Source: Lumbricus rubellus
Lineage: Eukaryota > Annelida > Clitellata > Crassiclitellata > Lumbricidae
Length of the DNA: 64,000 nt
Direction of reading: 5' to 3'
Assembly: GCA_945859605.1 (NCBI GenBank)
Contig: OX243821.1
Coordinates: 21,847,505 to 21,911,504, forward strand
In this document: positions 1 to 10,990 of the stretch, one piece after another
How positions within the stretch are numbered: the stretch's first letter is position 1
Layout: each line of letters opens with the position of its first letter
Translations under genes and position numbers: made by a program
The notes under the pieces: generated by a model
The model's database searches: none
Told to the model about the DNA's origin: nothing
The model's input: only the letters and a program-made list of their open reading frames with translations

Positions 1-66
1 CTTGAGGTGGATTCGAACCTGCAACCCTTCGGCTGCAAGGCGACGAACTGTACACCTGCCCCATTA
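1..66 (-). mobile_element. tRNA-derived SINE, 5' part, cut by window edge
   Basis: On the minus strand this matches the head of the SINE family seen in full near 14.7, 30.4 and 48.9 kb. It has the GGGGC start and a GGTTCGAATCCACCTC-type B box near positions 10-20. The 3' half lies outside the window or is missing. Confidence 0.75.
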
Positions 67-214
67 TGTACTTTGGCGTCGGCTTGTAGACACATTGGGG
101 CGTAAAACGGGGGCAATTGCTCTTTCTGGAAATTGACACATATTTTAACTACCGGTACTACCTTTGGGGTTTTAATTAATTTCGTCGTGACAAAGTACCG
201 ATGGTGCTAATGAT

Positions 215-490
215 CATAGGCGTACGGGAGATTTCAGCAGTGGGGGGTCAAAAATTTACTTCTGCCCGAAAAAAGTTGAGTTTGTTTAGTCACCGGGTTG
301 AAATCTCGTGCAAACTAATATTTTTCGCAGACAAAAAAGTTGACGACCTTTTTTAGTCGTCGGGTTTGAAATCTCGAGAAGAACAGTTTCTTTTCTATTT
401 TCCCGGGTCTGCTTGCCCAAAAAATAGGCTTGCCCGAATTTTCGGGACATTCCCCCCTCTGTACCTTCGCCTCGTATACCTACATGTATG
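215..490. mobile_element. Short inverted-repeat element, hAT-like MITE (CATAGGCGTACG ends)
   Basis: The left end reads CATAGGCGTACGGGAG and the right end, reversed, reads CATACATGTAGGTATACG, a diverged copy with a small insertion. Flanks CTAATGAT (207-214) and CTAATGGT (491-498) agree at 7 of 8 positions. The interior holds a GTTGACGACC/TTTAGTCG module shared with other elements in the window. No coding capacity. Confidence 0.5.
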
Positions 491-979
491 CTAATGGTGC
501 ACCAAGTGAAACCGAGAAGTTAACATTTAGAAACCTCTCTATTGAAAATACCCGTGCATACATGTTCGTAATTTCCTGCTTTGTATTTCTCAAGCTCATG
601 ATGAAAATTCAAACGTGACCATTGCGCTTTGTCCCCTCTGTCCGTTAAATATCTACTGGCGCCCATAATATAACAACCACAAACCATAACCGTTAATTTT
701 ATTGAACGCAGGCAGCAGTACAAAATTATGACATGTATCGAGAAACAGTAAATTATAGTGGAAAACGAGGGCTTGATTTTATTTCTGAAATTTTATTTAT
801 TTATAAAAATTTTATATGCCGCCTCTTCAAGGTAGGCTACTCAGGTTAAATAAGACACTTTTGAAGTTCTTTAAAGTTGTCTCTGGGCACTATAAGCGCA
901 GTTGTTGCAAATTTCAATTATTATCAATCGGACTACTGCCCTAAAGAACCTGGGTTCCACTAATAATATCACTGATGCG

Positions 980-1137
980 CATGGGCGGAGTTTATCAGGG
1001 GCTAGGGGGAACTAAGCCCCCCCCCCAAGAAGGCCCAGATTCAGATTTTTTACCATGAAAATGGTATCTTTTCCCCGGCTTAGCCCCCCTAAGAAGGCAC
1101 TAGCCCCTCCAAGAACGGAAACCCAACTCCGCCCATG
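980..1137. mobile_element. hAT-like MITE with CATGGGCGGAGTT ends, copy 1
   Basis: The terminal inverted repeat CATGGGCGGAGTT is present at both ends, and the element is flanked by a perfect 8-bp duplication CTGATGCG (972-979 and 1138-1145). The 158-bp interior has C-rich and G-rich runs and the word TTTACCATGAAAATGGTATC, shared with the copy near 5.1 kb. An 8-bp duplication is the hAT (or P) superfamily signature; assignment to hAT is an inference. Confidence 0.85.
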
Positions 1138-1145
1138 CTGATGCG

Positions 1146-1698
1146 ACTCAAAGACAATCAGATATGCAGCCGTATCATGGTTGCAAGCTTTCGGAAGTCC
1201 GGGAAGTGTGATATCACCAGGTCACGTCAAAAAGCAGTTTAAATGTCACGAGATAAAGAGCTAAAGGAAGACATTAATAATTATTGTTTTTCGGCAACCC
1301 TGTGTGTCTACAGGGTGCTTGAAATTTAATTCCAAATGCATTACCGTTGCCATGGTAATTTTGCTTTACATCCTCCGCTCTGTACCAGGTAATTATACAA
1401 ACTGAAATGACTGGTAATTATTAAGAACACGGGCTTTTTAATTAAGAACAAGGGTTTTTAATTAATTAAGAACGCGGATTTCTTAATTAGAGAGATTTCT
1501 AAATGTAAATTTTTCAGTTTCACTTTGTGCGACATTAGTAGGCCAGGCATTGTTCGAGTGATTTCGGTTTTCCGCTAAACCCCACCCGCCCACCCACTCT
1601 CCCATTCCCTCCCACCATCACATAATATGTATATATATTATACAACATATTATATATATTACACACACAATATATATATATATATATATATGTAATTA
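1146..1698. other. Intergenic, with a short A/T-rich tandem repeat
   Basis: No gene is seen. Positions about 1427-1490 hold three diverged units around TTAATTAAGAACACGGG, and 1625-1692 is AT-rich with a TA dinucleotide run. Confidence 0.5.
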
Positions 1699-2475
1699 TG
1701 TATAGACAGATAGACAGACATACAGAGACAGACAGACAGACAGACAGACAGACTAGCACACACGCACACGAACCGCTTATTTGCTTCCAGATGCAGGGAC
1801 CGAACTTCATTTGCCTGCTTGCAACCATCCGATCACTCGACTATCTGTCTGTCTGTCTGTCTGCCTGTCTGTCTGTCTGTGTGTCTGTCTATCTGTCTGT
1901 CTGTCTGTCTGCCTGTCTGTCTGTCTGTCTGTGTGTCTGTCTATCTGTCTGTCTGTCTGCCTGCCTTCCTGCCTGTCTGTCTGTCTGTCTGTGTGTCTGT
2001 CTATCTGTGTGTACGTCTTTTCTGTCTGTCTGTCCGTCTGTCTGTCTGTCTGTGTGTATGTCTGTCTGTGTGTATGTCTGTAGGTGTGTATGTCTGTGTG
2101 TATGTCTTTTCTGTATGTTTGTCCGTCTGTCTGTGTGTCTGTCTGCCTGTCTATACATCTCTCTCTCTCTCTCACACACACACCACACACAAACTGACGA
2201 ATATGCAAACACATACATGCACGCGCGCGCGCACAAACACACACACGTGCATACACACACGCTCACACACGCACAAACACACAAACACGCAAACAAACAG
2301 GCATACACACACAATACAAGCGCACACCCAAACACACACACACGTGCATACGCACAATACACACACAAACACACACACACGCACGCACACACACACGTAC
2401 ACACACACGCACATACACACGCACACACACACATGCACGCATACACACGCACACACGCACACACACACACACCAT
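1699..2475. repeat. Compound microsatellite: (GACA)n, (CTGT)n, (CA)n
   Basis: A GACA run near 1705-1755 is followed by unique sequence, then about 320 bp of CTGT with CTAT/CTGC variants (1842-2160), then about 310 bp of CA-rich repeat with CACG variants (2161-2475). The long open frames here, Cys/Leu/Ser/Val or Thr/His repeats on both strands, are by-products of a stop-free repeat and are not genes. Confidence 0.95.
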
Positions 2476-2644
2476 CACATCATCCGTCTACCGATGAATG
2501 CCAGCTGCGAATGGACTCACAACCGCCGTCGTCGATCAGCATACGCACCTGCTGCCAACCGTAGACTGAACCACGAAACTCAAATCGGAACGAACTGATG
2601 TTTATTCGGACATGCGACAAAGACTTGTGACTGTTGATGCATAT

Positions 2645-2985
2645 ATGCAGAATATTATTGGCGATAGATCGAGATTTTTTTGCTCAGCATGATTGAGAGC
2701 CTGTTACAGAAAAAATATGAATAAAAAGCAAGGAAGAGTGGTTATGGTTAGTAGAAGTTCTGTTGATGCACAGCGCTCGTGAATAAGCTGGTGCCCCGCG
2801 CTTAACTTTCAAGTGGCACTTTAGAAATTTCGAGTTTACGATTACGATTACGAACAAGAATATTATTGGCGATAGATCGAGAGATTTTTTGCTCAACATG
2901 ATTGAGAGCCTGAAACGTAGAACAATTGCTGCAGAAAATATGAGTCATGATCAAGAATGTGTTGTCATGATTAGTAGAAGTTAAC
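2645..2985. repeat. Approx. 210-bp tandem duplication
   Basis: The block around GAATATTATTGGCGATAGAT at about 2651 recurs at about 2861. Both copies continue through GCTCAACATGATTGAGAGCC and a shared GATTAGTAGAAGTT end. The copies differ by small indels, so the duplication is old. Confidence 0.7.
2769..2856 (+). repeat. 85-bp dispersed repeat ending in (GATTAC)n, copy 1
   Basis: The consensus runs CGCTCGTGAATAAGCTGGTG, then a GC-rich stem (GCGCTT..AGTGGCGC), then TTTAGAAATTTCGAG and a GATTAC tail. Further copies are at 3225-3312, 12884-12950 and, inverted, 52755-52846. The stem followed by a simple-repeat tail suggests the 3' end of a LINE or SINE. Confidence 0.6.
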
Positions 2986-3224
2986 AGCATGGCAACGACT
3001 CCTGCTGCAAGATCTTGTTGACAGGGACATGAGCAGGACTACTTTCCAAGAAAGATGGTCAAGATCTAGTACACGGTTCTAGAATTTTTGCTCCTGTGCC
3101 AAGTTCGTGTTGATTTTCGTAAGACTAAGCTTATGCGTCAAGACTTCCATCGTTGAATAAACAACAGTATTGTGTGAAGACATGCACTCGCAGTGCTCAC
3201 ATAAATCGTCTGTGTAACATTATT

Positions 3225-3312
3225 CATCGCTCGTGAATAAATCGGTGCCCTGCTCTTTGCTTTCGATTAGCGTTTTTTTAAATTTGGAGATTACGATTAC
3301 GATTAAGATTAG
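3225..3312 (+). repeat. 85-bp dispersed repeat, copy 2
   Basis: Diverged copy of the 2769-2856 repeat, with the CGCTCGTGAATAA head and a TTACGATTACGATTAAG tail. No gene is visible between 2990 and 3660. Confidence 0.55.
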
Positions 3313-3764
3313 TTTAACAAGGACATCGTTTTGTGCGCTATGTTTGTGTGGAAAAGAACAGAAGAGACCTTGCGAAAGAAGGATCCAGATTTCAGTCGTT
3401 TGGATTAATCAAACTCTACCGGATAAAAAACGTTGCGACGGGTGTTGCCATTCAACAACTCGAAGGACCTGCTGTCGTAAGATACCAGACGGTGATCAAT
3501 ATTGCATTTGTTTTGGATATCAAAGAACATCAGGAATTTTTGTTCAATGCGTTCAATATACATGTATACGACTGACCAATAAGGCAACGAAAGACACAAC
3601 GGTGAGATATCACACGTGCTTTTGGAATTAAAAAAACAGTGTTCAATCGACCTAATGTAGCAATACTAATAGCAATACTACCGTACTACTTGCTATAATA
3701 ATAAATAATAACAATAGCAATTTGTATGACGCCGTAGTGGCAGCAATGACGTAGTAGTAGACGT

Positions 3765-3915
3765 AGCAGTAGTAGTAGCAGTAGTAGTAGCAGTAGTCCT
3801 AATAGTTATGGTAATAGTAGTAGTAGTAGTTATTGTTGTTGTAGCAGCGGTAACATTATTGGCAGCAGTTGTAGCAGCAGCAGTAGTAGCAGTAGCAGTA
3901 GCAGAAGTAGTAGTA
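3765..3915. repeat. (GTA/GCA)n trinucleotide microsatellite
   Basis: About 150 bp of imperfect GTAGTAGCA repeat. Open frames of Val/Ala or Thr/Ala repeats across it are artefacts of the trinucleotide. Confidence 0.9.
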
Positions 3916-5066
3916 GGCCTAATAGGAATTGCCAATTGCGGGTTCAGTTATTCTAACATCAAAATCTGGAGTGTAATCTACCTTCAATATAGGCCCTATC
4001 ACTGGGAAATGTGCATCGATAGATAGAAGCGAATCTCAGATTCGAGGATCCCATGGAAGGCAGAATGTAGATCAGTATAAATGCAATTATTGCTTGTCAA
4101 ATTCGTAATTATTATAATCAAACATTTATAGTGCGCCAATTCAGACACACGTCACCTTGAGCATTTCGCCTCCGCAGAATGAGTGTTAGTGAGTTTTTTT
4201 GATGAAAACGAACAATTTGAGGACCTCACATTGATTGAAATGCAGAGGTGGATAAAAAAACCACCCACACATCCATAAAAGACACTAACACGCCTACGCG
4301 CATCCACTCTCGAAGGCCTAGACAGTAAATGCGTTTATAATAATAATGCCATGCGACAATTATTATGGCGCGATAACATTGCCATGCCATTACAAGGGCG
4401 CCTTACGTAGAGACCTTGAGAAAGTCCTTCAATTTCAATTTTTGGTCGTGTGTTTCGGCGTGCAACTTCGATGCCGTGTCCGCGCTGTTATAGTAGTGGT
4501 AAAAGCCTTTGAATAGAGAGCTTGAAGGAGCGCTATTGAAAATTTGACAAAGACCGATCACAATTTTTTACGACCAACATCGAAATTTTGGAAAAATTTC
4601 CCCTGTACCATCCCAACATCTAAGATTTTGGCCCCCCCCACCCCTTTGGAAGAGTTCTGGATCCGCCACTGTACGCAGATTAGGCTACATTGCGCTTCTC
4701 AGAGCCGCCAAACAGACGGCGCGATTGACGAGTTTCGTGCGAGAAATTCGCGCTGCAGCATAGATTGAAAAACAGTCTGGCCTTTAATCTCGACTCATGG
4801 GTGTGTGTCGCGTGAACTAACAGCAAATCAATATAATACGCGTTGTAGCTATAATATTCAGTGTCTGAAGTAGGCCATAAAAATTCAACCAGTGTGTTTG
4901 GACAGCTCTTGCGCACGCACACAGTCGCACAGTCGCACTTAAACCCATACAGCTATAGTGTTATAGAAATAGTCATTCTAAACCAATGAGCTATGGCCTA
5001 CATGGTCTGAATCCCGCGCTGTCACGTCAGTTTCGAGCTGCACGACCCAAGTATACAGGTAAAGCG
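3916..5066. other. Intergenic, with a SINE 3' remnant
   Basis: No gene recognised. Positions 4447-4535 match the 3' half of the SINE on the plus strand (TTCGGCGTGCAACTTCGATG ... GAGAGCTTGAAGGAGCGCTA). Positions 4615-4675 hold one end of a GGATCCGCCAC-type MITE. Confidence 0.5.
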
Positions 5067-5199
5067 CATGGGCGGAGTTTATCAGGGGCTAGGGGGCTAA
5101 GTCCCTCCAAGATTCAACTTTTTACCATGAAAATGGTATCCTTTTTCGGGGTTAGCCCCCCCCCCCCCCCCCAAGAACGGAAACCAAACTCCGCCCATG
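5067..5199. mobile_element. hAT-like MITE with CATGGGCGGAGTT ends, copy 2
   Basis: Same ends and same interior ACCATGAAAATGGTATC as the copy at 980. It is flanked by a perfect 8-bp duplication GTAAAGCG (5059-5066 and 5200-5207). Length 133 bp; a run of about 17 C near 5156-5172 marks the right part. Confidence 0.85.
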
Positions 5200-5507
5200 G
5201 TAAAGCGTCGTGAGGAATCTGCTTCCTCACAGTACTAAAAATACGGCCCTAAAGTTGATAGTCTCTTAATTTTCAATGGGCTCCCCTCCCATCAGTTCGC
5301 TCTGCCATACTCTCTGGTAGTGTATCCCCGTCTTTCTCTCGTCTAAAAACTTGTCTTTTTCTCGAGGTTGGACGCACTGGGAGCGCTTCTGAAAGGCTCC
5401 CGCTGCGAGAAACGCTTTATAAAACGGTCAGAAACTATTTTCTTTCTAAATATATTTATGGCCTACTTCTTTTTCTTATTAACTTTTGAAGGTCTTCATT
5501 CCATGTC

Positions 5508-5694
5508 CATAGGCGTGCGAGGCGGGGGTTCAGAGGGGCAAATGCCCTCCAACTTTCGGGCAAGTCTGGTTTTACGGGCAAACACAGTCCCGAACGACTA
5601 AAATAAGTTCGTCAACTTTTTTGCCGGATATGTTTTTTCCGGCAGAAGTTCAATCTATGCCTCCCCACTGCTGAAATCTCCCGTACGCCTATTG
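5508..5694. mobile_element. hAT-like MITE (CATAGGCGTACG ends), copy 2
   Basis: The left end is CATAGGCGTGCGAGG; the right end, reversed, is CAATAGGCGTACGGGAG. Flanks TCCATGTC and TCCACGTC differ only by one C/T transition. The interior has the AAGTTCGTCAACTTTTTTGCC module shared with other elements. It is related to 215-490. Confidence 0.65.
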
Positions 5695-6103
5695 TCCACG
5701 TCCCGTTCTATTCTAGTTCTTATGATAATTTTTCCATTTCTATTTCTGCTGAACGAAAATCAAATAACCATTATTATTTTTCTTAGAACCCACTTCTGAT
5801 TTCCGTGCAAATATCATTTCCATCGGTAGATGTCGCGCCTGGACGGCATCCGGTGCTATTTGCTCGATTCGCACGTCGTCCGATGTTTTATTGCATTGGT
5901 TACACGTTGTTTATGTTTGCGCAGTAATTCCGCAGTGTTTTTGTGGACTTCTACCCCGCGGGAGTTTCCCTGGAATTCACCGTTAAGCGGACCGTAGTAC
6001 GCTCTCGCCAATTCATTTGGCCGAGTTATTTGGCGACCGAATACGTTCCTTAAAGCGGTGTGGACCGTGGCAGGTGGTAGCCGAATATATTTCATCAAAG
6101 GAA

Positions 6104-6355
6104 TACACCGTGAGTCCAAAAAACTAAGCCAAATTGTTTTTAATATATCTCTAATGTCTGAAAACATATCACGCTAAAAGTTTCCAAATATTTAGAGAAT
6201 TGGACCAAGAATATGGTTCCAAAATTTCATGAGGTAAAGTTGAGCGGATAAAAAGATATGAATATTTAAATTTCATATGCCGAAATTTCCGTTTACAAGC
6301 AATTTTCTGGGAAATTTTAGCGTTATGCTTAGTTTTTTTTTAAACTCACGGTGTA
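6104..6355. mobile_element. Tc1/mariner-like MITE, TACACCGTGAG ends
   Basis: The left end TACACCGTGAGTCCAAAAAA and the right end, reversed, TACACCGTGAGTTTAAAAAA both lead into ACTAAGC, giving inverted repeats of about 26 bp with one small gap. The outermost TA on each side fits TA-target insertion. The 250-bp interior has no transposase frame. The preceding 5700-6100 has no recognisable gene. Confidence 0.7.
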
Positions 6356-6661
6356 TATTGTAAATGCGCTGTTTGTGTTGCCAGCTGCCACACACACAGT
6401 AGGGGTTCCATCGATCAGGGTACTTGCCAACCAAAGATGACAGATAATACATATCACGTGTTTTGTAGGAAGCCACACTATGCTCGATAATGATGATAAA
6501 TATGATAATTAAACCTCATTGGTCTACATGTAGCTACCCTAGTATATGCAGTTTCAAATAAAAAAATTGTTTATATGCCGATTATGTCTGCTTCATGAGG
6601 CTCTTGTCCAGCCTGTCCAGGTATTCCTTTTATTAATTAATCTCAAAACAATTCTTTTTGT

Positions 6662-6775
6662 CGTGCTAGAGCCGGGAGCGCTTCTGAGTATCCACCTGAA
6701 GAAGCGCTATATAACTTCTGGAATGAGTGAGTGAGTGAGTGAGTGAATGAATGAATGAATGAATGAAAGAACGAA
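6662..6775 (+). mobile_element. L2/CR1-like LINE 3' tail with (GAGT/GAAT)n
   Basis: GGGAGCGCTTCTGAG, a short loop, then GAAGAAGCGCTATATAA, ending in a GAGT/GAAT repeat. The same tail occurs at 19970, 30098, 49277 and 53581 and at the 3' end of the SINE family. The stem with a short tetranucleotide tail is typical of L2/CR1 LINE ends (family knowledge). Confidence 0.65.
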
Positions 6776-7253
6776 TAAAATTGGTCCTCTTAAATCGCTG
6801 TTTATGTAGACTAACATATGTAATTTTCGACACTCGTCCTAAGCAGGGGTTATTTTAACGTGCAGCTGGACACAAAGTGTGTAGTTGGAAAATAAATTTG
6901 TGCAGTTGAAAATAAGATTTTGTGCAGTAACAGTGAGTAGGCTAACTCATAGTGTTATAGTGAACGAAGGACTAAAAAGGGTCATCAGTTTTTGGAGGGC
7001 CGGGAAAATTTCGAAATGGTAATATTTTCACGGGATTTCGACGAACAAAATTTAATATTTGGTCCGGACGACTAAAAAGGTCGTTTTGTGCAGTTCTACA
7101 AATTTCTTAGAATAATCCCTGGACCTAAGATAAATTCAGCAGACATGGGAAAAGACAATCTTAGGCATATCTTCGGCACAAGCTCCATTAATTTTGTTGA
7201 ATTGCTTTTTGTACCTGATGACAGTTTTTACCGGTTTTTCTTACCAATAAACG

Positions 7254-7453
7254 AAGAGATGTTTTTAAGGAATTTCTAGAACTTCACAACCCCCTTCTTT
7301 TTCTTCCCATCATCCATGGTAAATTACCTCCAATCGGAGGACAATGACCATTTACTGCTAGTTTTTACTGTACACAAGGCAGTGCTTCTACAACTGCTTA
7401 AATTCATTTAGAACTGCACATTTTGTGTACAACTGCACGTTAAAAAAGCCCTG
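7254..7453 (+). mobile_element. hAT-like MITE with CAGGGCTTTTTTAA ends, copy 1
   Basis: The right end ACGTTAAAAAAGCCCTG is intact; the left end is eroded (AAGAGATGTTTTTAAGG). It is flanked by a perfect 8-bp duplication AATAAACG (7246-7253 and 7454-7461). The interior ATGGTAAATTAC ... CAATCGGAGGACAATGACC is shared with copies at 8296, 20913, 23309 and 51958. Confidence 0.8.
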
Positions 7454-7461
7454 AATAAACG

Positions 7462-8287
7462 AATATCTTAATAATAAATTGAAGTGCTTTGACCCTAAAG
7501 AAAAAAACCTATCTCGTTCATTGCTCCATCGCTCTCTCAATTCACAATGAAGTACATTCAGGCTTCAGCAAGAAAGCGTTTTTTGTTCACTGTTTGGTCA
7601 TTAAGCCGCGGCGATCAATCTCTTCTGTGGTGTCAGGAAATGTGGCAGCTTTATAGCGTAAACTGCGATGACTTCCAAAGCCCTCTAATGACATCATTCA
7701 ACCAACATAAAAGGAATGCCGTCAATCGTTAAGGCAGTTCTTTAGTATACATGTCACCTCTTCGGCCTCCTCCTATGACTTGTTGCTTTCTTCCTGTGGC
7801 GGTGGGTTTTTTTATTGGGTGGGTTGCAAGCCCACCGCGGAACCCTCCGCCGTTATCATAGCTTGGGACAGGCTCAGGTTATCCGGAGAGATATAGTCTG
7901 TCTGTCTGTGCGTTTCTCACTCTCTGTCTGTCTGTCTGTCTATCTATCTCTGCCTGTCTAGTTATCTCTCTATCTCTGACTCTGTCTGTCTGTCTATCTT
8001 TCTATCTCTGACATGTATGTCTCTGTTTCTGTCTCTCTGTCCATCTGTCTATCTATCTCTCTATCTCTGACTCTGTCTGTCTGTCTATCTTTCTATCTCT
8101 GAAGCTGTCTGTCTATCTCTCTCACAATCTGGCATGTCTGTCTCTGTTTCTGTCTCTCTGTCTCTGGCTCTATCTATCTTTGTCTCTATCTGTATGTGTC
8201 TCTGCATGTTTGTCTGTTTCAGTTCAATCCCTCTCTTCCTCTATCTATCACACAATTTTCACAATTTGAATTAATAACCGAATATTA
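7462..8287. repeat. No gene; TCTG/TCTA/CTCT microsatellite at 7895-8240
   Basis: The first half is unique sequence with no recognisable gene. About 345 bp from 7895 is an imperfect CTGT/CTAT/CTCT mixture with interrupted units, which points to an old array. Confidence 0.85.
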
Positions 8288-8295
8288 TTACTATT

Positions 8296-8499
8296 CATGG
8301 CAGATTTAAAGGAATTTTTATAACTGCACAACTCCTTCTATTCTCCCATCCTCCATGGTAAATTAAATTACTTTCAATTGGAGGAAAATTACCTCTTTTG
8401 CTAGTTTTAACTGTACAGAACTGAAGTGCTTCTACGACTTCACAAATCCATTTCGGACTGCACATTTTTTTGTACAACTGCACGTTAAAAAAGGCCCTG
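8296..8499 (+). mobile_element. hAT-like MITE with CAGGGCTTTTTTAA ends, copy 2
   Basis: 204 bp, left end CATGGCAGATTTAAAGG (diverged), right end ACGTTAAAAAAGGCCCTG. It is flanked by a perfect 8-bp duplication TTACTATT (8288-8295 and 8500-8507). Confidence 0.85.
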
Positions 8500-8533
8500 T
8501 TACTATTTTTTGTCAATTTCGGCTGATCGTCAA

Positions 8534-8783
8534 CATGGGCGGAGACCTGGGCGGAGACTTGGGAGGGGGGACGAAGTCGCCGAAAAAATTTCCATATGTT
8601 GCTGGCTAAAATTTCTATCTTAGTCATCTAGCCAAAATCTCAAAGAAATTTTCTATTTTCTCCGCCCAAAAAAGTTGATGACCTTTCTTTTCTTAGTCTT
8701 GGGGGGACGAATGCATGGGCCGTCCCCCTCCCAACGCCTTCATTGGGGGGACCGTCCCCTGCCCCCCTAGGTCTCCACCCATG
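8534..8783. mobile_element. hAT-like MITE, CATGGGCGGAGACC ends
   Basis: The left end is CATGGGCGGAGACCTGGG; the right end, reversed, is CATGGGTGGAGACCTAGG. A perfect 8-bp duplication ATCGTCAA flanks it (8526-8533 and 8784-8791). The 250-bp interior has several GGGGGGAC runs and AAAAAAGTTGATGACCTTT, the module shared with other elements. Confidence 0.85.
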
Positions 8784-8969
8784 ATCGTCAACCTTGTCTC
8801 GTTTCTCAATCTAGAAGAGCCATGCCACCATCGACGAAAACGAGAATGTCGTTGGCCATCAAATTCCGATGCTGATCCAAGTCGATCGTTTATGCAAAAA
8901 CTTCCCACACGAATAATTTGATTGACAGCCTCTTTAGCATCGCTGTACTCTCCTATTCCTAGTGCGTAC

Positions 8970-9237
8970 ATCATGACGGTCTGCCTGCCTGTCTGTTTGT
9001 CTATCTATCTGTGTGTGTGTGTATGCGTGTCAATCTGTCTGTGTGTCTGTGTGTCCTTCAGTGTGTCTGTGTGTATGTCTATTTGCCTGTCTATCTGTCT
9101 GTGTGTCTGTCTGTCTGTCTGTGTGTCAGTCAGTCTGTCTGTCTTTCTGTCCGTCTGCCTGTTTGTCTGTGTTTGTGTCTATCTGTCTGTCTGTCCGTCT
9201 GTCTGTTTGTCTGCCTGTCTGTCTGTGTGTGTGTCAA

Positions 9238-9270
<33 letters not shown>

Positions 9271-9545
9271 GTATCAATCTGTCTGTGTGTCTATCTGTGT
9301 GTCTGTATGTCTGTCTTTGTGTCTGTCTGCCTGTCTGTGTGTATGTCTATTTGCCTGTCTATCTGTCTGTGTGTCTGTCTGTCTGTGTGTTTGTCTTTCT
9401 GTGTGTCAATCTGTCTGTCTGTGTATCTGTCTGTGTGTCAATCTGTCTGTGTGTCAATCTGTCTGTGTGTCAATCTGACTGTCTGTGTGTCTGTGTGTCT
9501 GTCCGTCTGTCTGTCTGTCCGTCCGTCTGCTGTCCGTCTGCCCTC
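8970..9545. repeat. Long (CTGT)n microsatellite with variants
   Basis: About 575 bp of CTGT/GTGT/CAAT/CCGT variants, stop-free in three frames. A higher-order block around TGTATGTCTATTTGCCTGTC occurs twice, near 9071 and 9339, so part of the array duplicated as a unit. Confidence 0.95.
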
Positions 9546-10380
9546 CCAGAACTGATCGGCATTGTCGCGACCTCTCTGTCACGTCAATTCCTCTAACCAC
9601 ACCTCTCACTTGCGTAATGGTTACCGTATGATCATGTGTGTATAACCATAACCATAAATTTCATTGAGACCCAAGTACCAGTATTGACATCGAAAAAACA
9701 CAAGTACAGTTTCAAACAAACTATCTACTAGGGATCAAAAGAACAAGGTTCCGCCAGTGGGCCATCTGTAACAACGAAATAAATTTTGGCAGAATGATGT
9801 AGTACCGGTTTTGAAACATAAGTGCACATTATCCCTTAGCTAGTTGACTAAGTTTAATCTACTTATGTATGTTTATATGTATGTACGTACCATGCATACG
9901 TACCATACGTACGTATGTACGTGCGTGCGTGCGTACTTACGTACGTATGTATGTATGTATGTATGTGTGTATGTATGTATGTACGCATGAACGTATGTAC
10001 GCATGTATACATGTATGTAAGTATGTATACGTGGATGGATCTAGGGAATGAGAGACTATTCAACGAATGTATGAATGCATTGAATGGATAGGTTCTACAT
10101 TTGCATTTAAAATGTGGCTTCAGTCGCCGGAGTTCTGCGATTTTGTCACGTCGCTTCAAAATCGATTCTGTTTATGGCCAGAAAAAGAATATTATTTCGA
10201 TTCCACGTCAGCGTCGTCAACGTCATTCATTCGGTTCTTCTTGCACAATAATAGCAATATTTAATGGAAGCCATGCAATGGAAAAACAATGGACGGAGGA
10301 GACGTCGCAATTTCAGACTGATGATGAAAATACAAAAATATATGTGCAAATAGTTTGTGCCTACCTTGCATGTGTACATA
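9546..10380. repeat. (GTAC/GTAT)n microsatellite at 9850-10035 in gene-free DNA
   Basis: The GTAC units are self-complementary, so the array can fold on either strand. Unique sequence on both sides shows no gene; open frames of about 98 codons at 10101-10397 look like chance. Confidence 0.8.
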
Positions 10381-10662
10381 ATAAACACATAGATTGATGT
10401 ATGGCTGGACGGACGGATGGACACAACAGACAGACAGACGGACGGATGCATAGATAGATAGACCGACAGACAGACAGATATAGACAGGCATAATAAACAC
10501 ATAGATTGATGGATGGATGGATGGTTGGATTATTGTTATTTGGACAGATATACACAGATAGACAGAGGATAGGTGGGTAGGTTGGTGTATGGGTGGATGG
10601 ATAAATAGATAATTTTATGGACAGAATCTTATATAGACAGAGAGACAGGCAGTCATATAACT

Positions 10663-10724
<62 letters not shown>

Positions 10725-10990
10725 GAGGTAGACTAAGAAGGGAAAGGAGGAAGAAGCCAGGGGAAGAACATGCAGAGACAGAATATGTATGAGATGGATG
10801 GATGGATGGATGGATGGATGGATTGGTGGGTGGATGGATAGATGGGTGGATGGATAGGTGGGTGAGTAGGTGGATGGATGGATGGATGGATGGATAGATA
10901 GATGAATGGATAGATGGGTGGGTAGGGGGGTGGATGGATGGATGGATGGATAGATGGATGGATCGGGTAAGTAGACAGGCAGACAGACAC
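10381..10990. repeat. Compound (GGAT)n / (ACAG)n minisatellite block
   Basis: GGAT and GACA repeats alternate. The word AATAAACACATAGATTGATG occurs at about 10380 and again at about 10491, marking a 110-bp duplication within the block. Ser/Ile/His/Pro-rich open frames on the minus strand are repeat artefacts. Confidence 0.9.

Noticed and set aside
1698..2598. Long overlapping open frames (up to 288 codons) on both strands
   Set aside because: They translate a stop-free CTGT/CA microsatellite; low-complexity Cys/Leu/Ser/Val or Thr/His products with no domain.
5856..6167. 103-codon minus-strand frame as a transposase
   Set aside because: No DDE or helix-turn-helix wording, and it straddles the boundary of the 6104 MITE.
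8922..9596. 224-codon frame of Cys/Leu/Ser/Val repeats
   Set aside because: Microsatellite translation, open in three frames at once.
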